Positions 8,913 through 16,209 of a DNA stretch of 64,000 bases are shown here, one piece after another. Made by a program: the position numbers and the translations under genes. The stretch comes from Cryobacterium sp. GrIS_2_6. GTDB taxonomy: Bacteria > Actinomycetota > Actinomycetes > Actinomycetales > Microbacteriaceae. The stretch covers positions 62,001 through 126,000 of the forward strand of contig NZ_JAXCHP010000001.1 in assembly GCF_035984545.1 (NCBI RefSeq). The letters are read 5' to 3'. How positions within the stretch are numbered: the stretch's first letter is position 1; the number at the start of each line of letters is the position of its first letter. The notes beneath the pieces are model-generated. The model was not told where the DNA came from. It did no database searches and worked only from the letters and a program-made list of their open reading frames with translations.

Positions 8913-9152
8913 TCTCGTCTCGAGCTGACGCTCGAGTTCCCCGCGATCCGTGATCGTCGCCGGGGTCAGCCGCGGCAACCCAGGAGCGTCGAGGTACTGG
9001 TCCCGCTTTTCTCCGGTCATGCCGCTCAACATGATCTTGCCGAATGCGGTGGCGTGCGCGGCCTCGTGGAACCCGAAGCTCAACGGGGTGAGGCGCGGGG
9101 CGCCTGGGGAATCCACGATGTAGGTGACCTGCGAATTTAGGCTGGCGGTATC
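8913..9152 (-). pseudogene. IclR-family regulator remnant (effector domain fragment)
   Basis: About 80 codons on the minus strand read SLNSQVTYIVDSPGAP..., then HEAAHATAFGKIMLSG and LPRLTPATITDRGELERQLE. This is the central part of the IclR effector-binding domain (family pattern: H-TA-GK--L followed by PRLT--TITD---L---L). The N-terminal helix-turn-helix and the C-terminal end are missing, and no start codon or ribosome binding site is in the right place. It abuts a glycerol-dehydrogenase fragment on the other strand, suggesting that a former regulator/catabolic gene pair decayed by deletion. Confidence 0.7.
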
Positions 9153-9201
9153 CGCTGAATACCGCGTTCCGCAGCGGTGCCGTATCGCTCGAAAAGGAGA
9201 T

Positions 9202-9408
9202 CGTCACGGGCTCGCGCACGGGCAGAAGGTCAACATCGGCTCGGTCACCCAGCTCGTGCTCGCGGACGCCCCGACCCAGGAGATCCGTGACTTCATCGAG
9301 TTCACGACCCGGGTCGGGCTGCCGAACACCCTGACCGAGGTCGGCCTCAGCGTCGATGACACGGATGACCTGCGCAGCGTCGCCGAGGCGGCGACAGTGC
9401 AGGGGGAG
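9202..9408 (+). pseudogene. Glycerol dehydrogenase (GldA-type) C-terminal remnant
   Basis: About 69 codons read HGLAHGQKVNIGSVTQLVL, then ADAPTQEIRDFIEF, VGLPNTL and LRSVAEAAT. This corresponds to the HG-KV--G---QLVLE and VGLP-TL--LG segments in the C-terminal helical domain of iron-dependent glycerol dehydrogenases. The Rossmann N-terminal domain and most of the protein are absent, and the frame runs into the convergent MFS gene end. Together with the IclR fragment it marks a lost glycerol/dihydroxyacetone locus (inference). Confidence 0.72.
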
Positions 9409-9415
9409 GGAGCGG

Positions 9416-10624
9416 CTAGGAGACCTGGATCTGGATCGGCGCGGTGTCCGGGATCGGGCCGGCGTCGCGGCCGCGGAGGTCCGGGTGCCAGCGGCGACCG
9501 AGAGCGGGGATCAGGGTGCCGAGCGCGGCGAAACCGGCGGCGACGAGGATCGCGGACCCGGCGCCGTTGTGGTCGATCATGAAGCCGGCCGTCGCGGACC
9601 CGAGCGCCGCGCCCATCAGCTGGCCGGTGCCGACCCAACCGTATGCCTCGGCGGTGTCGCTGAACTTGACGCTCGCGGAGACGATCCCGAACAGCACAGC
9701 GAAGGCCGGCGCGATGCCGATGCCCGCGAGGAGCAGGGTTGCGGCGAGCCACCAGAAGCTGAGGCCGAGAGTCGCGAGGGAGAGGCCGATCGTGACGATC
9801 AGCATCCGCCCGGCGAGGGCCCACGGGCCGATCGGCGCGTGACCGAGCGCGAGGCCGCCGACGAGCGAGCCGATCGCGAAGATGCCGAGCACCCAGCCGG
9901 AGTCCGAGCTGCCGTGACCGAATGCCGCGACGACGCCGGCCTCGACGGCCGAGCAGGCCGCGACGAGCATGAAGCCGACGACGGTGCTGAGGAGTACGGG
10001 CGGGCGCTTGAGCACGGCGCCGAGCTTGCGGCGGCTGCGCGGGATCCGTACCCGGCCGACCTCGGGCAGCACGACGAACCAGATGCCGCCGCCGACCAGG
10101 AAGGCCGCGGCGAGGAGGATGCCCGCGACCGAGCTGATCTGGATCGCGACGAATGTGGCGATGACCGGTCCGAGCACCCAGATGATCTCCTGGGCGGAAG
10201 CGTCGAGCGAGAACAGCGGGGTGAGCTGGCGGGAGTTGACGATCTTCGGGTAGATCGTGCGCACGGCCGGCTGGATCGGCGGTGTCGTCAGCCCCGCGAC
10301 GAGGCCGATCACCATCAGTCCCCAGATCGGCAGGATCAACAGCGCCATCACGACGATGGCGCTCGCGCAGATCGCGATCGTGGCGATGATGACCGGGCGC
10401 ATGCCCCAGCGGCCCATCAGGCGGCTCGTGAGCGGCCCGGCGACGGCCTGGCCGATGCTCATTGCACCGAGCACGAGGCCGGCGGACCCATAGGAGTCGT
10501 AGACGCGCTCAATGTGGATCAGGAACGCGAGCGAGAGCATCCCGAACGGGAAACGGGCGGTCAGCTGCGCGGCGATCAGACGGGCAACCCCGGGCGTCTT
10601 CAGTAGGGTCCAGTAGCTGCTCAC
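9416..10624 (-). CDS. MFS transporter
   Basis: A 402-residue major-facilitator protein with about 12 hydrophobic helices. The loop 2-3 motif appears as GPLTSRLMGRWGMRPVI, and a similar loop follows helix 8. GTG at 10624 was chosen because it gives MSSYWTLLKTPGVARLIAAQ, a normal MFS N-terminus; the open frame extends a further 98 codons upstream through repetitive intergenic sequence with no similarity. The C-terminus is hydrophilic. Substrate is unknown; sugar, drug or siderophore export cannot be separated by sequence. Confidence 0.85.
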   Translation of the reverse strand: MSSYWTLLKTPGVARLIAAQLTARFPFGMLSLAFLIHIERVYDSYGSAGLVLGAMSIGQAVAGPLTSRLMGRWGMRPVIIATIAICASAIVVMALLILPIWGLMVIGLVAGLTTPPIQPAVRTIYPKIVNSRQLTPLFSLDASAQEIIWVLGPVIATFVAIQISSVAGILLAAAFLVGGGIWFVVLPEVGRVRIPRSRRKLGAVLKRPPVLLSTVVGFMLVAACSAVEAGVVAAFGHGSSDSGWVLGIFAIGSLVGGLALGHAPIGPWALAGRMLIVTIGLSLATLGLSFWWLAATLLLAGIGIAPAFAVLFGIVSASVKFSDTAEAYGWVGTGQLMGAALGSATAGFMIDHNGAGSAILVAAGFAALGTLIPALGRRWHPDLRGRDAGPIPDTAPIQIQVS

Positions 10625-10671
10625 TCGTTTGAGTCTACGGGCGAGGCCCGGTGCGGGACGAGTCGGGCCCC

Positions 10672-10762
10672 CGGCACGCAATCTGTCGCCGCCCCGCGCC
10701 GAATTGCGTCGCGCGCGCGGCCGTTTTCGCAACGAACGTGTACCGAACGCAATTCCGTGCCG
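10672..10762. repeat. Imperfect long inverted repeat
   Basis: CGGCACGCAAT (10672-10682) pairs with ATTCCGTGCCG (10752-10762) with one mismatch, framing a GC-rich 69-bp interior. It is possibly another, more decayed palindromic element, lying in the divergent region between the MFS and sulfurtransferase genes. Confidence 0.4.
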
Positions 10763-10794
10763 AGGGCCGTGCCGAGGGCCGTGCCGAGGGCCGT
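10759..10794. repeat. 12-bp tandem repeat, 3 copies
   Basis: GCCGAGGGCCGT is repeated three times in the intergenic region, 65 bp before the GTG start of the sulfurtransferase. Confidence 0.85.
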
Positions 10795-10859
10795 ATCGAA
10801 GGGGCCGGGCGTGGGCGGATGCGGGTCCCCGCGCCGCGCACACCCGGTACCGTGGTTTC

Positions 10860-11741
10860 GTGAACACTTTGATCTCCGCCGAGGACCTGGCCCGCTTGCT
10901 CGAGACGCGCGACGACATCCGTGTGCTCGACGTCCGGTGGGCGCTCCTCGGGCCGAGCGGACGCGACGAATACGCCGCCGGACACCTGCCGGGCGCGGTC
11001 TACGTCGATCTCGAGACCGAGCTCGCCCGGCCGGGGGCGCCTGAAGACGGGCGGCACCCGCTGCCTGCGATAGACGACCTGCAGGCGGCGGTGCGCCGCT
11101 GGGGAATCCACGACGACGACACCGTCGTGGTCTACGACGACCTGAGCCTGATGTCGGCGGCACGGGCGTGGTGGCTGTTGCGGCACGCCGGGCACCGGAA
11201 CGTGCTCCTGCTCGACGGCGCGCTCGCCGCGTGGCGGAGGGCGGGGTTGCCGCTCGTCACCGGGGAGCAGCCGGACCCGCCGATCGGCACCGCACACCTC
11301 AGCTACGGCTCGCTCGCTACGATCGACGCGGACACCGCCGCCGCCATCGCACGCACCGGCATCCTCCTCGACGCGCGTGCCGGCGCCCGGTACCGGGGCG
11401 AGACAGAGCCGGTCGACCCGCGCGCCGGCCACATCCCGGGCGCGGCGAGCGCCCCGACGACGGACACCCTTGCCGACGACGGTCGATTCCTGCCCGCCGA
11501 CCAGCTGCGTGCGCACTTCGAGTCCCTCGGCGTGCGAGCGATGCGCCCGATCGGGGTCTACTGCGGATCAGGCGTCACCGCCGCCCACGAGATCGCCGCG
11601 CTCACGATCGCCGGGTTCGTCCCCTACCTCTACCCCGGATCCTGGTCGCAGTGGTCCAACCTCCCGGACCGCCCCGTGGAAACCGGGGATGGTGTCCGCG
11701 GCGGTTTCGGCGGTTTCACCGGGGCCAGCGTCGGGCTGTAG
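10860..11741 (+). CDS. Sulfurtransferase (thiosulfate/3-mercaptopyruvate type, two rhodanese domains)
   Basis: A 293-residue tandem rhodanese. The N-terminal inactive domain contains VLDVRWALLG and the GAVYVD strand. The C-terminal domain has the active-site loop YCGSGVTAAHE with Cys235, which forms the persulfide. The CGSGVTA loop is typical of mercaptopyruvate sulfurtransferases and related enzymes. GTG 10860 starts MNTLISAEDLARLLE; upstream codons in this frame are repetitive non-coding sequence. It lies 138 bp upstream of the iron-uptake operon and is probably independent of it. Confidence 0.88.
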   Translation: MNTLISAEDLARLLETRDDIRVLDVRWALLGPSGRDEYAAGHLPGAVYVDLETELARPGAPEDGRHPLPAIDDLQAAVRRWGIHDDDTVVVYDDLSLMSAARAWWLLRHAGHRNVLLLDGALAAWRRAGLPLVTGEQPDPPIGTAHLSYGSLATIDADTAAAIARTGILLDARAGARYRGETEPVDPRAGHIPGAASAPTTDTLADDGRFLPADQLRAHFESLGVRAMRPIGVYCGSGVTAAHEIAALTIAGFVPYLYPGSWSQWSNLPDRPVETGDGVRGGFGGFTGASVGL

Positions 11742-11872
11742 GCGTCTCGGCTTCTCGCGCCGACATCCGCTTGGTGCCACTCCGGCACCGAACGGGCCCT
11801 TCGGCACCGGCCCGGCGTGCCGGTGCGCTCACACGGAACTCACACGGCACGCGCGGCCCCGGGATGTCATAC

Positions 11873-11891
11873 TTAGGTAATGCTTACCTTA
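11873..11891. promoter_or_regulatory. Iron box (DtxR/IdeR operator) overlapping start of siderophore-interacting protein gene
   Basis: TTAGGTAATGCTTACCTTA matches 15 of 19 positions of the DtxR/IdeR consensus (TTAGGTTAGSCTAACCTAA). The annotated ATG at 11880 lies inside the box. Either transcription is essentially leaderless from the box or the true start is the in-frame GTG at 11904. Iron repression of the whole downstream operon is inferred. Confidence 0.8.
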
Positions 11892-12920
11892 CCCAGCACC
11901 GAGGTGACCGGCGAGGACCTGCTCCCTGATGCACGCCCCGGCTACCGGCCCTACCGGGCGACGGTCGCGGGCATCCGGCGTCTGAGCCCGCATTTTGTGC
12001 GGGTGACCTTCACCGGTCCGGAATTCGAGCACTTCGGCACGGCCGGACTCGACCAGCGGATCAAGCTCGTCCTGCCGATCCCCGGCGTCGGCCTCGCCGA
12101 TTTCGGAGTGGACGAGCAGCACGAATCGCACTCGACGGGCGCTGGCACGGGCACCGGTACGGGCTGGTACGACCGCTGGCGGGCACTGCCCGACGCGGAG
12201 CGCAACCCGTTCCGCAGTTACACCGTCCGCATGGTCCGCCCGCTCCTCCGCGAACTCGACGTCGACTTCGTCTCCCACGGCGCAGCGGATGCCGCCGGTT
12301 CCGGCGCCGGCCCCGCCTCCCGCTGGCTCGCCGCGGCCCAGGTCGGCGAGCACGTCGTCATCGTCGGGCCGGACTCGCGCAGCCGCGACGCCGGCCTCGG
12401 CCTCGACTGGCGCCCCGGCGACGCGACCTACCTGCTCCTCGCGGGCGACGAGACCGCGGTCCCCGCGATCTGCGGCATCCTCGATACCCTGCAGCCCGGG
12501 CGCACGGCGCACGCCTTCCTCGAGGTGCCGGATGCCGCGGACCAGCTCGACGTGCGGGTCCCGGACGGCTGCTCCGTGACCTGGCTTCCGCGCGGCGGCG
12601 CCCCGCACGGCGAACGCCTCGTCGCCGCCGTGCGTACCTGGGTCGCCGGCCACCGCGGACCCGAGGTCCCGACCGGCGTCGGCGTGAACGCGACCAACAT
12701 CGACATCGACATCGACATCGACATCGACATCGACATCGACCGCGAAACCCTGTGGGACACCCCGGACACACCGCCGGGCGCAGGCTTCTACGCTTGGCTC
12801 GCCGGCGAGGCCGGCGCGATCAAGCGCCTCCGCCGGTTGCTCGTGAGCGAGACCGGTGTCGACCGCCGGCGCGTCTCCTTCATGGGCTACTGGCGCCTCG
12901 GCAAGGCCGAGCCCCAGTGA
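11880..12920 (+). CDS. Siderophore-interacting protein (FAD-dependent ferric-siderophore reductase)
   Basis: A 346-residue SIP/ViuB-family flavoprotein. The N-terminal FAD-binding barrel has VRVTFTGPEF and RSYTVR; the NAD(P)-binding half has YLLLAGDETAVPAI; the C-terminal SIP signature is AWLAGEAGAIKRLRR and FMGYWRLGKAE. It reduces imported ferric-siderophore in the cytosol to release iron. Two low-complexity insertions are visible: TGAGTGTGTG near residue 85 and an (Ile-Asp)7 tract near residue 274 from a hexamer repeat. The start is ambiguous because ATG 11880 is inside the iron box; GTG 11904 is an alternative. It is first in a tightly overlapping operon with the transporter. Confidence 0.88.
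   Translation: MLTLPSTEVTGEDLLPDARPGYRPYRATVAGIRRLSPHFVRVTFTGPEFEHFGTAGLDQRIKLVLPIPGVGLADFGVDEQHESHSTGAGTGTGTGWYDRWRALPDAERNPFRSYTVRMVRPLLRELDVDFVSHGAADAAGSGAGPASRWLAAAQVGEHVVIVGPDSRSRDAGLGLDWRPGDATYLLLAGDETAVPAICGILDTLQPGRTAHAFLEVPDAADQLDVRVPDGCSVTWLPRGGAPHGERLVAAVRTWVAGHRGPEVPTGVGVNATNIDIDIDIDIDIDIDRETLWDTPDTPPGAGFYAWLAGEAGAIKRLRRLLVSETGVDRRRVSFMGYWRLGKAEPQ
12699..12740 (+). repeat. Hexamer microsatellite ATCGAC x7
   Basis: Seven perfect copies of ATCGAC encode Ile-Asp repeats in the siderophore-interacting protein. The tract is in frame, so unit gain or loss changes protein length without a frameshift. Confidence 0.92.
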
Positions 12921-14053
12921 GCCGCCTGGCGCGCCCGTCCGAGCATCCGGCCGCGAACCGCCCCGCCCCGCACGAATTCGACGGAGTTTCTGCCCAAAAA
13001 ACACCTGAGAGGGCCGTTTCGGGCCGAAAAACCGAAAAACTCCGTCGAACCGGTTCGGGGCGACGCCCGGTGGCCGGGCTCCTCGGCGCGGCCGTTCTCC
13101 TCGTCCTCGTGATCATCGCTTCCCTCGTGGTCGGCGCGCGGGACGTGCCCTTCGGCACCGTTCTCGACGCCCTGTTCCGGCCGGACCCCGCCGTGACCGA
13201 CCAGCTGGTCGTGCTCGACCTGCGCATCCCCCGCACGGTCGTCGGCCTGCTCGCGGGCCTCGCCCTCGGTCTCGCCGGTGCGCTCATGCAGGGGGTCACC
13301 CGCAACCCCCTCGCCGATCCCGGCCTGCTCGGCGTCAACGCGGGGGCCTCCCTCTTCGTCGTCGGCGGCATCGCCGTGTTCGGAGTCACGAGTGCACTGG
13401 GCTACGTCTGGTTCGCCTTCGTCGGGGCGGCGGTCGCGGCATCCGTCGTCTACGTCATCGGGTCGCTCGGACGCGGGGGAGCGACCCCCGTCAAGCTCAC
13501 CCTCGCCGGCACGGCGCTCACCGCGGCGCTCACCTCACTGATAACCATCGTGCTGCTCAGCGACCCTGCGACCTTCGACCGCTACCGGTTCTGGTCGGCG
13601 GGCTCCCTCTCCGCCCGCGGCCTCGACACGGCCCTGCAACTCGCGCCGTTCATCCTCGTCGGCGCGATTCTGGCGGCAACGGCCGGGCGGATGCTCAACG
13701 CGCTTGCCCTCGGAGACGACCTCGCCCGCGGCCTCGGCCAGAACGTCGTGGCCGCTCGGATCATCTGCTTCGTGGCCGTCGTGCTGCTCTGCGGCTCGGC
13801 GACCGCCCTCGCCGGCCCGATCGTCTTCGTCGGCCTCGCGGTGCCGCACCTCGCCCGCTGGTTCGCCGGCCCAGACTACCGCTGGACCCTCGCCCTCTCG
13901 GCGCTGCTCGGCCCCGCCCTGCTCCTGCTCGCCGACGTGATCGGGCGCGTGATCGCCCGCCCCGGCGAGATCGAGGCCGGCCTCGTCGTCGCGTTCCTCG
14001 GCGCCCCCGTGCTGATTGCTCTCGTGCGCGGCACCAAGGCGGTCGGGCTGTGA
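12917..14053 (+). CDS. Iron-siderophore ABC transporter permease (FecCD family), first subunit
   Basis: A 378-residue protein if started at GTG 12917, which overlaps the previous stop (GTGA). The hydrophobic core has the FecCD pattern with LDLRIPRTVVGLLAGLALGLAGALMQGVTRNPLADPGLLGVNAGAS split here as RIPRTVVGLLAG and NPLADPGLLG, plus the EAA-type loop ALGDDLARGLG. The first about 50 residues are an unusually long hydrophilic extension that is mostly a palindromic element (12977-13049). An in-frame GTG at 13070 would omit it. It pairs with the next gene to form the membrane channel for ferric siderophore import. Confidence 0.88.
   Translation: MSRLARPSEHPAANRPAPHEFDGVSAQKTPERAVSGRKTEKLRRTGSGRRPVAGLLGAAVLLVLVIIASLVVGARDVPFGTVLDALFRPDPAVTDQLVVLDLRIPRTVVGLLAGLALGLAGALMQGVTRNPLADPGLLGVNAGASLFVVGGIAVFGVTSALGYVWFAFVGAAVAASVVYVIGSLGRGGATPVKLTLAGTALTAALTSLITIVLLSDPATFDRYRFWSAGSLSARGLDTALQLAPFILVGAILAATAGRMLNALALGDDLARGLGQNVVAARIICFVAVVLLCGSATALAGPIVFVGLAVPHLARWFAGPDYRWTLALSALLGPALLLLADVIGRVIARPGEIEAGLVVAFLGAPVLIALVRGTKAVGL
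12977..13049. repeat. Palindromic element, family I copy 1, inside permease coding sequence
   Basis: Perfect 13-bp arms TTCGACGGAGTTT / AAACTCCGTCGAA over 73 bp. It is read in the same frame as copy 2 (52634-52711): both encode FDG-x2-A-x-KTP. It forms the hydrophilic N-terminal tail of the first siderophore permease. Confidence 0.85.
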
Positions 14054-15243
14054 CCCTGCACACTCGGCACGCCGTAGCGGCCGACCTCGCCGAGAGCCGC
14101 CGTTCCCGCCCAGAATCGCCGGTGCAGCGGGTCGTCTCGGCAGAAGCGGCGACCCTCGCGGCCACGCGGGGTGCGCGGCGCCGCAGGGAGCGCCGGATCG
14201 TGATCGTCCTCGCAGCGGCGCTGCTCGTCGTCGCCGCGCTGAGCCTCTCTGCCGGCTCCTATTCCGTTTCCGTGCCCGACCTCCTCCGCACCCTCGCCGG
14301 CCAGGGCACGGGAGCCGAGAACTTCATCGTGCTGACCCTGCGCCTGCCCCGGCTCGTGCTCGCGCTCCTGACCGGCCTCGCCTTCGCGCTCTCGGGCGCC
14401 CTTTTCCAGACCGTGCTGCGCAATCCGCTCGCGAGCCCCGACATCGTCGGCGTCACCGGCGGGGCGAGCGCCGCCGCGGTGCTCGGGATGCTCGTGCTCG
14501 GCTTCGGCAGCCTCGCGACCGCCTTCGCGGCCTTCGGCGGCGCGATCCTCGTCGCGACCGTCATCTACCTGCTGGCCTGGCGCGGTCGCGGCGGAGGCAC
14601 CGGCGGCGTCGCCGGCTACCGATTCGTGCTCATCGGCGTCGGCGTCGCGTTCATGGTTCAGGGCCTGCTCGGCTACCTGCTCAGCCGCGCCGAGCTCCGC
14701 GATGCCCAGGACGCCCTGACCTGGCTCGTCGGCAGCGTGAGCGGTGCCGCCTGGCCCGAGATCGCCGTCGTCGCTGTCGGGCTCGCGGTGCTCCTGCCGA
14801 TCGTGTGGATGCTCGCTCCGCGTCTCCGCGCGCTGCAACTGGGCGACGACCTCGCCACGAGCCTCGGGGTCGGTGCCGAGCGCAACCGGCTCGGACTCCT
14901 CATCGTCGCCGTCGCCCTCGCCGCGCTCGGGACGGCCATGGTCGGCCCGCTCGCGTTCGTCGCGTTCGTGTCCGCGCCGATCGCCCGCCGCCTCGTCGGC
15001 ACCGGCGGACTCAGCCTCGTGCCCTCGGCCCTCGTCGGCGCCCTGATCGTCAGCGCCGCCGACTTCGCGTCCCAGCACCTGCTCCCTGGCGGACTCCAAC
15101 TGCCGGCCGGGGTCGTCACCGGCGCCATCGGCGCGCCCTACCTGCTCTGGCTGCTCGCGACCCGAGCCGCGGGCGGCAGCACTGGCGGCACAGGCGGAAG
15201 TGCCCGCGGCATCCCGCGCGACAGCACAGAAGGAACCCGATGA
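14050..15243 (+). CDS. Iron-siderophore ABC transporter permease (FecCD family), second subunit
   Basis: A 397-residue permease with GTG start at 14050 overlapping the previous TGA (GTGA). FecCD landmarks: LRLPRLVLALLTGLAFALSG, LRNPLASPDIVGVTGGAS and LGDDLATSLGVGAERNR. About ten transmembrane helices. The N-terminal about 50 residues before the first helix are Arg/Ala-rich and largely encoded by a palindromic element (14093-14156) that recurs between genes elsewhere. The C-terminus is Gly/Ser/Thr-rich. Its stop overlaps the ATG of the ATPase by four bases. Confidence 0.88.
   Translation: MTLHTRHAVAADLAESRRSRPESPVQRVVSAEAATLAATRGARRRRERRIVIVLAAALLVVAALSLSAGSYSVSVPDLLRTLAGQGTGAENFIVLTLRLPRLVLALLTGLAFALSGALFQTVLRNPLASPDIVGVTGGASAAAVLGMLVLGFGSLATAFAAFGGAILVATVIYLLAWRGRGGGTGGVAGYRFVLIGVGVAFMVQGLLGYLLSRAELRDAQDALTWLVGSVSGAAWPEIAVVAVGLAVLLPIVWMLAPRLRALQLGDDLATSLGVGAERNRLGLLIVAVALAALGTAMVGPLAFVAFVSAPIARRLVGTGGLSLVPSALVGALIVSAADFASQHLLPGGLQLPAGVVTGAIGAPYLLWLLATRAAGGSTGGTGGSARGIPRDSTEGTR
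14093..14156. repeat. Palindromic element, family B copy 1, inside permease coding sequence
   Basis: 64 bp aligning without gaps to the intergenic copy at 55179-55242 with roughly eight mismatches (my manual count). The central GAATCGCCGGTGCAGCGGG stretch is nearly identical. It encodes part of the N-terminal tail of the second siderophore permease. Confidence 0.85.
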
Positions 15244-16193
15244 CCCAGCCCGAACCGCACGCTTCCGACCCGCAGACAGCGGTCCCGGCCATCGCGGGTC
15301 CAGCAGCGTCCGAACCGGCTGACCGCACGCACCACGAGCTGCGTACCGTCGCCCTCGGCCTCGGCTACGACGGCGTCCCGATCGTCACCGACCTCGACCT
15401 CGAGATCGCCGTCGGCCGGATCACGGTCATCGTCGGCGCGAACGCCTCGGGCAAATCGACCCTTCTCCGCGGACTCGCCCGCCTGCTCACCCCGCAGGCC
15501 GGCGTGGTCCTCCTCGACGGCACCGACATCGCGACCATTCCGGGCAAGCGGGTTGCGATCGTGCTCGGCCTCCTGCCGCAGCAGCCGCTCGCGCCGGAGG
15601 GCATCACCGTCGGCGAACTCGTCGGTCGCGGCCGGCATCCGCACCAGGGCTGGTTCCGCGGCGCCACGGCCGCCGACGACACCATCGTCGCCGACGCCCT
15701 CGTGCGCACCGGAACCCTCGACCTCGCCGCGCGTCGGCTCGAGGAGCTCTCCGGCGGGCAGCGCCAGCGGGTCTGGATCGCGATGGCCCTCGCCCAGGAC
15801 ACCGACATCCTGCTCCTTGACGAGCCGACGAGTTTCCTCGACGTCGCCCACCAGATCGAGGTCCTCGACCTCCTCCTCGAGCTCAACCGCACCCGGGGGA
15901 CCACGATCGTGATGGTCCTGCACGACCTCAACCTCGCGGCCCGGTACGCCGACCAGATGCTCGTGATGCGCTCAGGCGGGATCATCGCCGCCGGCCCGCC
16001 CGCGGACACCCTGACCGTCGACGTCGTCCGCTCCGCCTTCGGGCTCGACGCCCTCGTCATCCCCGACCCGGTCTGCGGTTCACCGCTCGTCGTGCCGATC
16101 GGGAGGTTCCACCCCGCGCCGACCCCGGCATCCGCTATATTAGGTAAGGCTAACCTAAGCTCGTTGAACCACATTTCTCCCCGAGACAACTGA
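15240..16193 (+). CDS. Iron-siderophore ABC transporter ATP-binding protein (FecE type)
   Basis: A 317-residue ATPase. Walker A GANASGKST at residues 66-74, Q-loop GLLPQQP, signature LSGGQRQRV, Walker B ILLLDEPTSFLD and switch His in VLHDLN. The N-terminal 30 residues before the ABC core are low-complexity. ATG 15240 overlaps the previous stop (ATGA). The last codons run through an iron box (16140-16158) and the frame ends 17 bp before the binding-protein gene. It energises ferric-siderophore import with the two permeases. Confidence 0.92.
   Translation: MTQPEPHASDPQTAVPAIAGPAASEPADRTHHELRTVALGLGYDGVPIVTDLDLEIAVGRITVIVGANASGKSTLLRGLARLLTPQAGVVLLDGTDIATIPGKRVAIVLGLLPQQPLAPEGITVGELVGRGRHPHQGWFRGATAADDTIVADALVRTGTLDLAARRLEELSGGQRQRVWIAMALAQDTDILLLDEPTSFLDVAHQIEVLDLLLELNRTRGTTIVMVLHDLNLAARYADQMLVMRSGGIIAAGPPADTLTVDVVRSAFGLDALVIPDPVCGSPLVVPIGRFHPAPTPASAILGKANLSSLNHISPRDN
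16140..16158. promoter_or_regulatory. Iron box within the 3' end of the ATPase gene
   Basis: TTAGGTAAGGCTAACCTAA differs from the DtxR/IdeR consensus at one position (A for T at position 7). It lies in the last codons of the ATPase gene, 52 bp before the start of the binding-protein gene. This implies a second iron-regulated promoter that boosts the binding protein relative to the channel genes. Confidence 0.88.
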
Positions 16194-16209
16194 GAAACCG
16201 GAGTTTCCC

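Noticed and set aside
9124..9582. Intact 152-residue plus-strand gene
   Set aside because: Only a 69-codon part matches glycerol dehydrogenase; the remainder is Arg/Gly-rich antisense of the MFS gene, so it is a remnant.
10624..10918. N-terminal extension of the MFS transporter
   Set aside because: The extra 98 codons lie in repetitive intergenic sequence and overlap the divergent sulfurtransferase start; GTG 10624 gives a normal MFS start.
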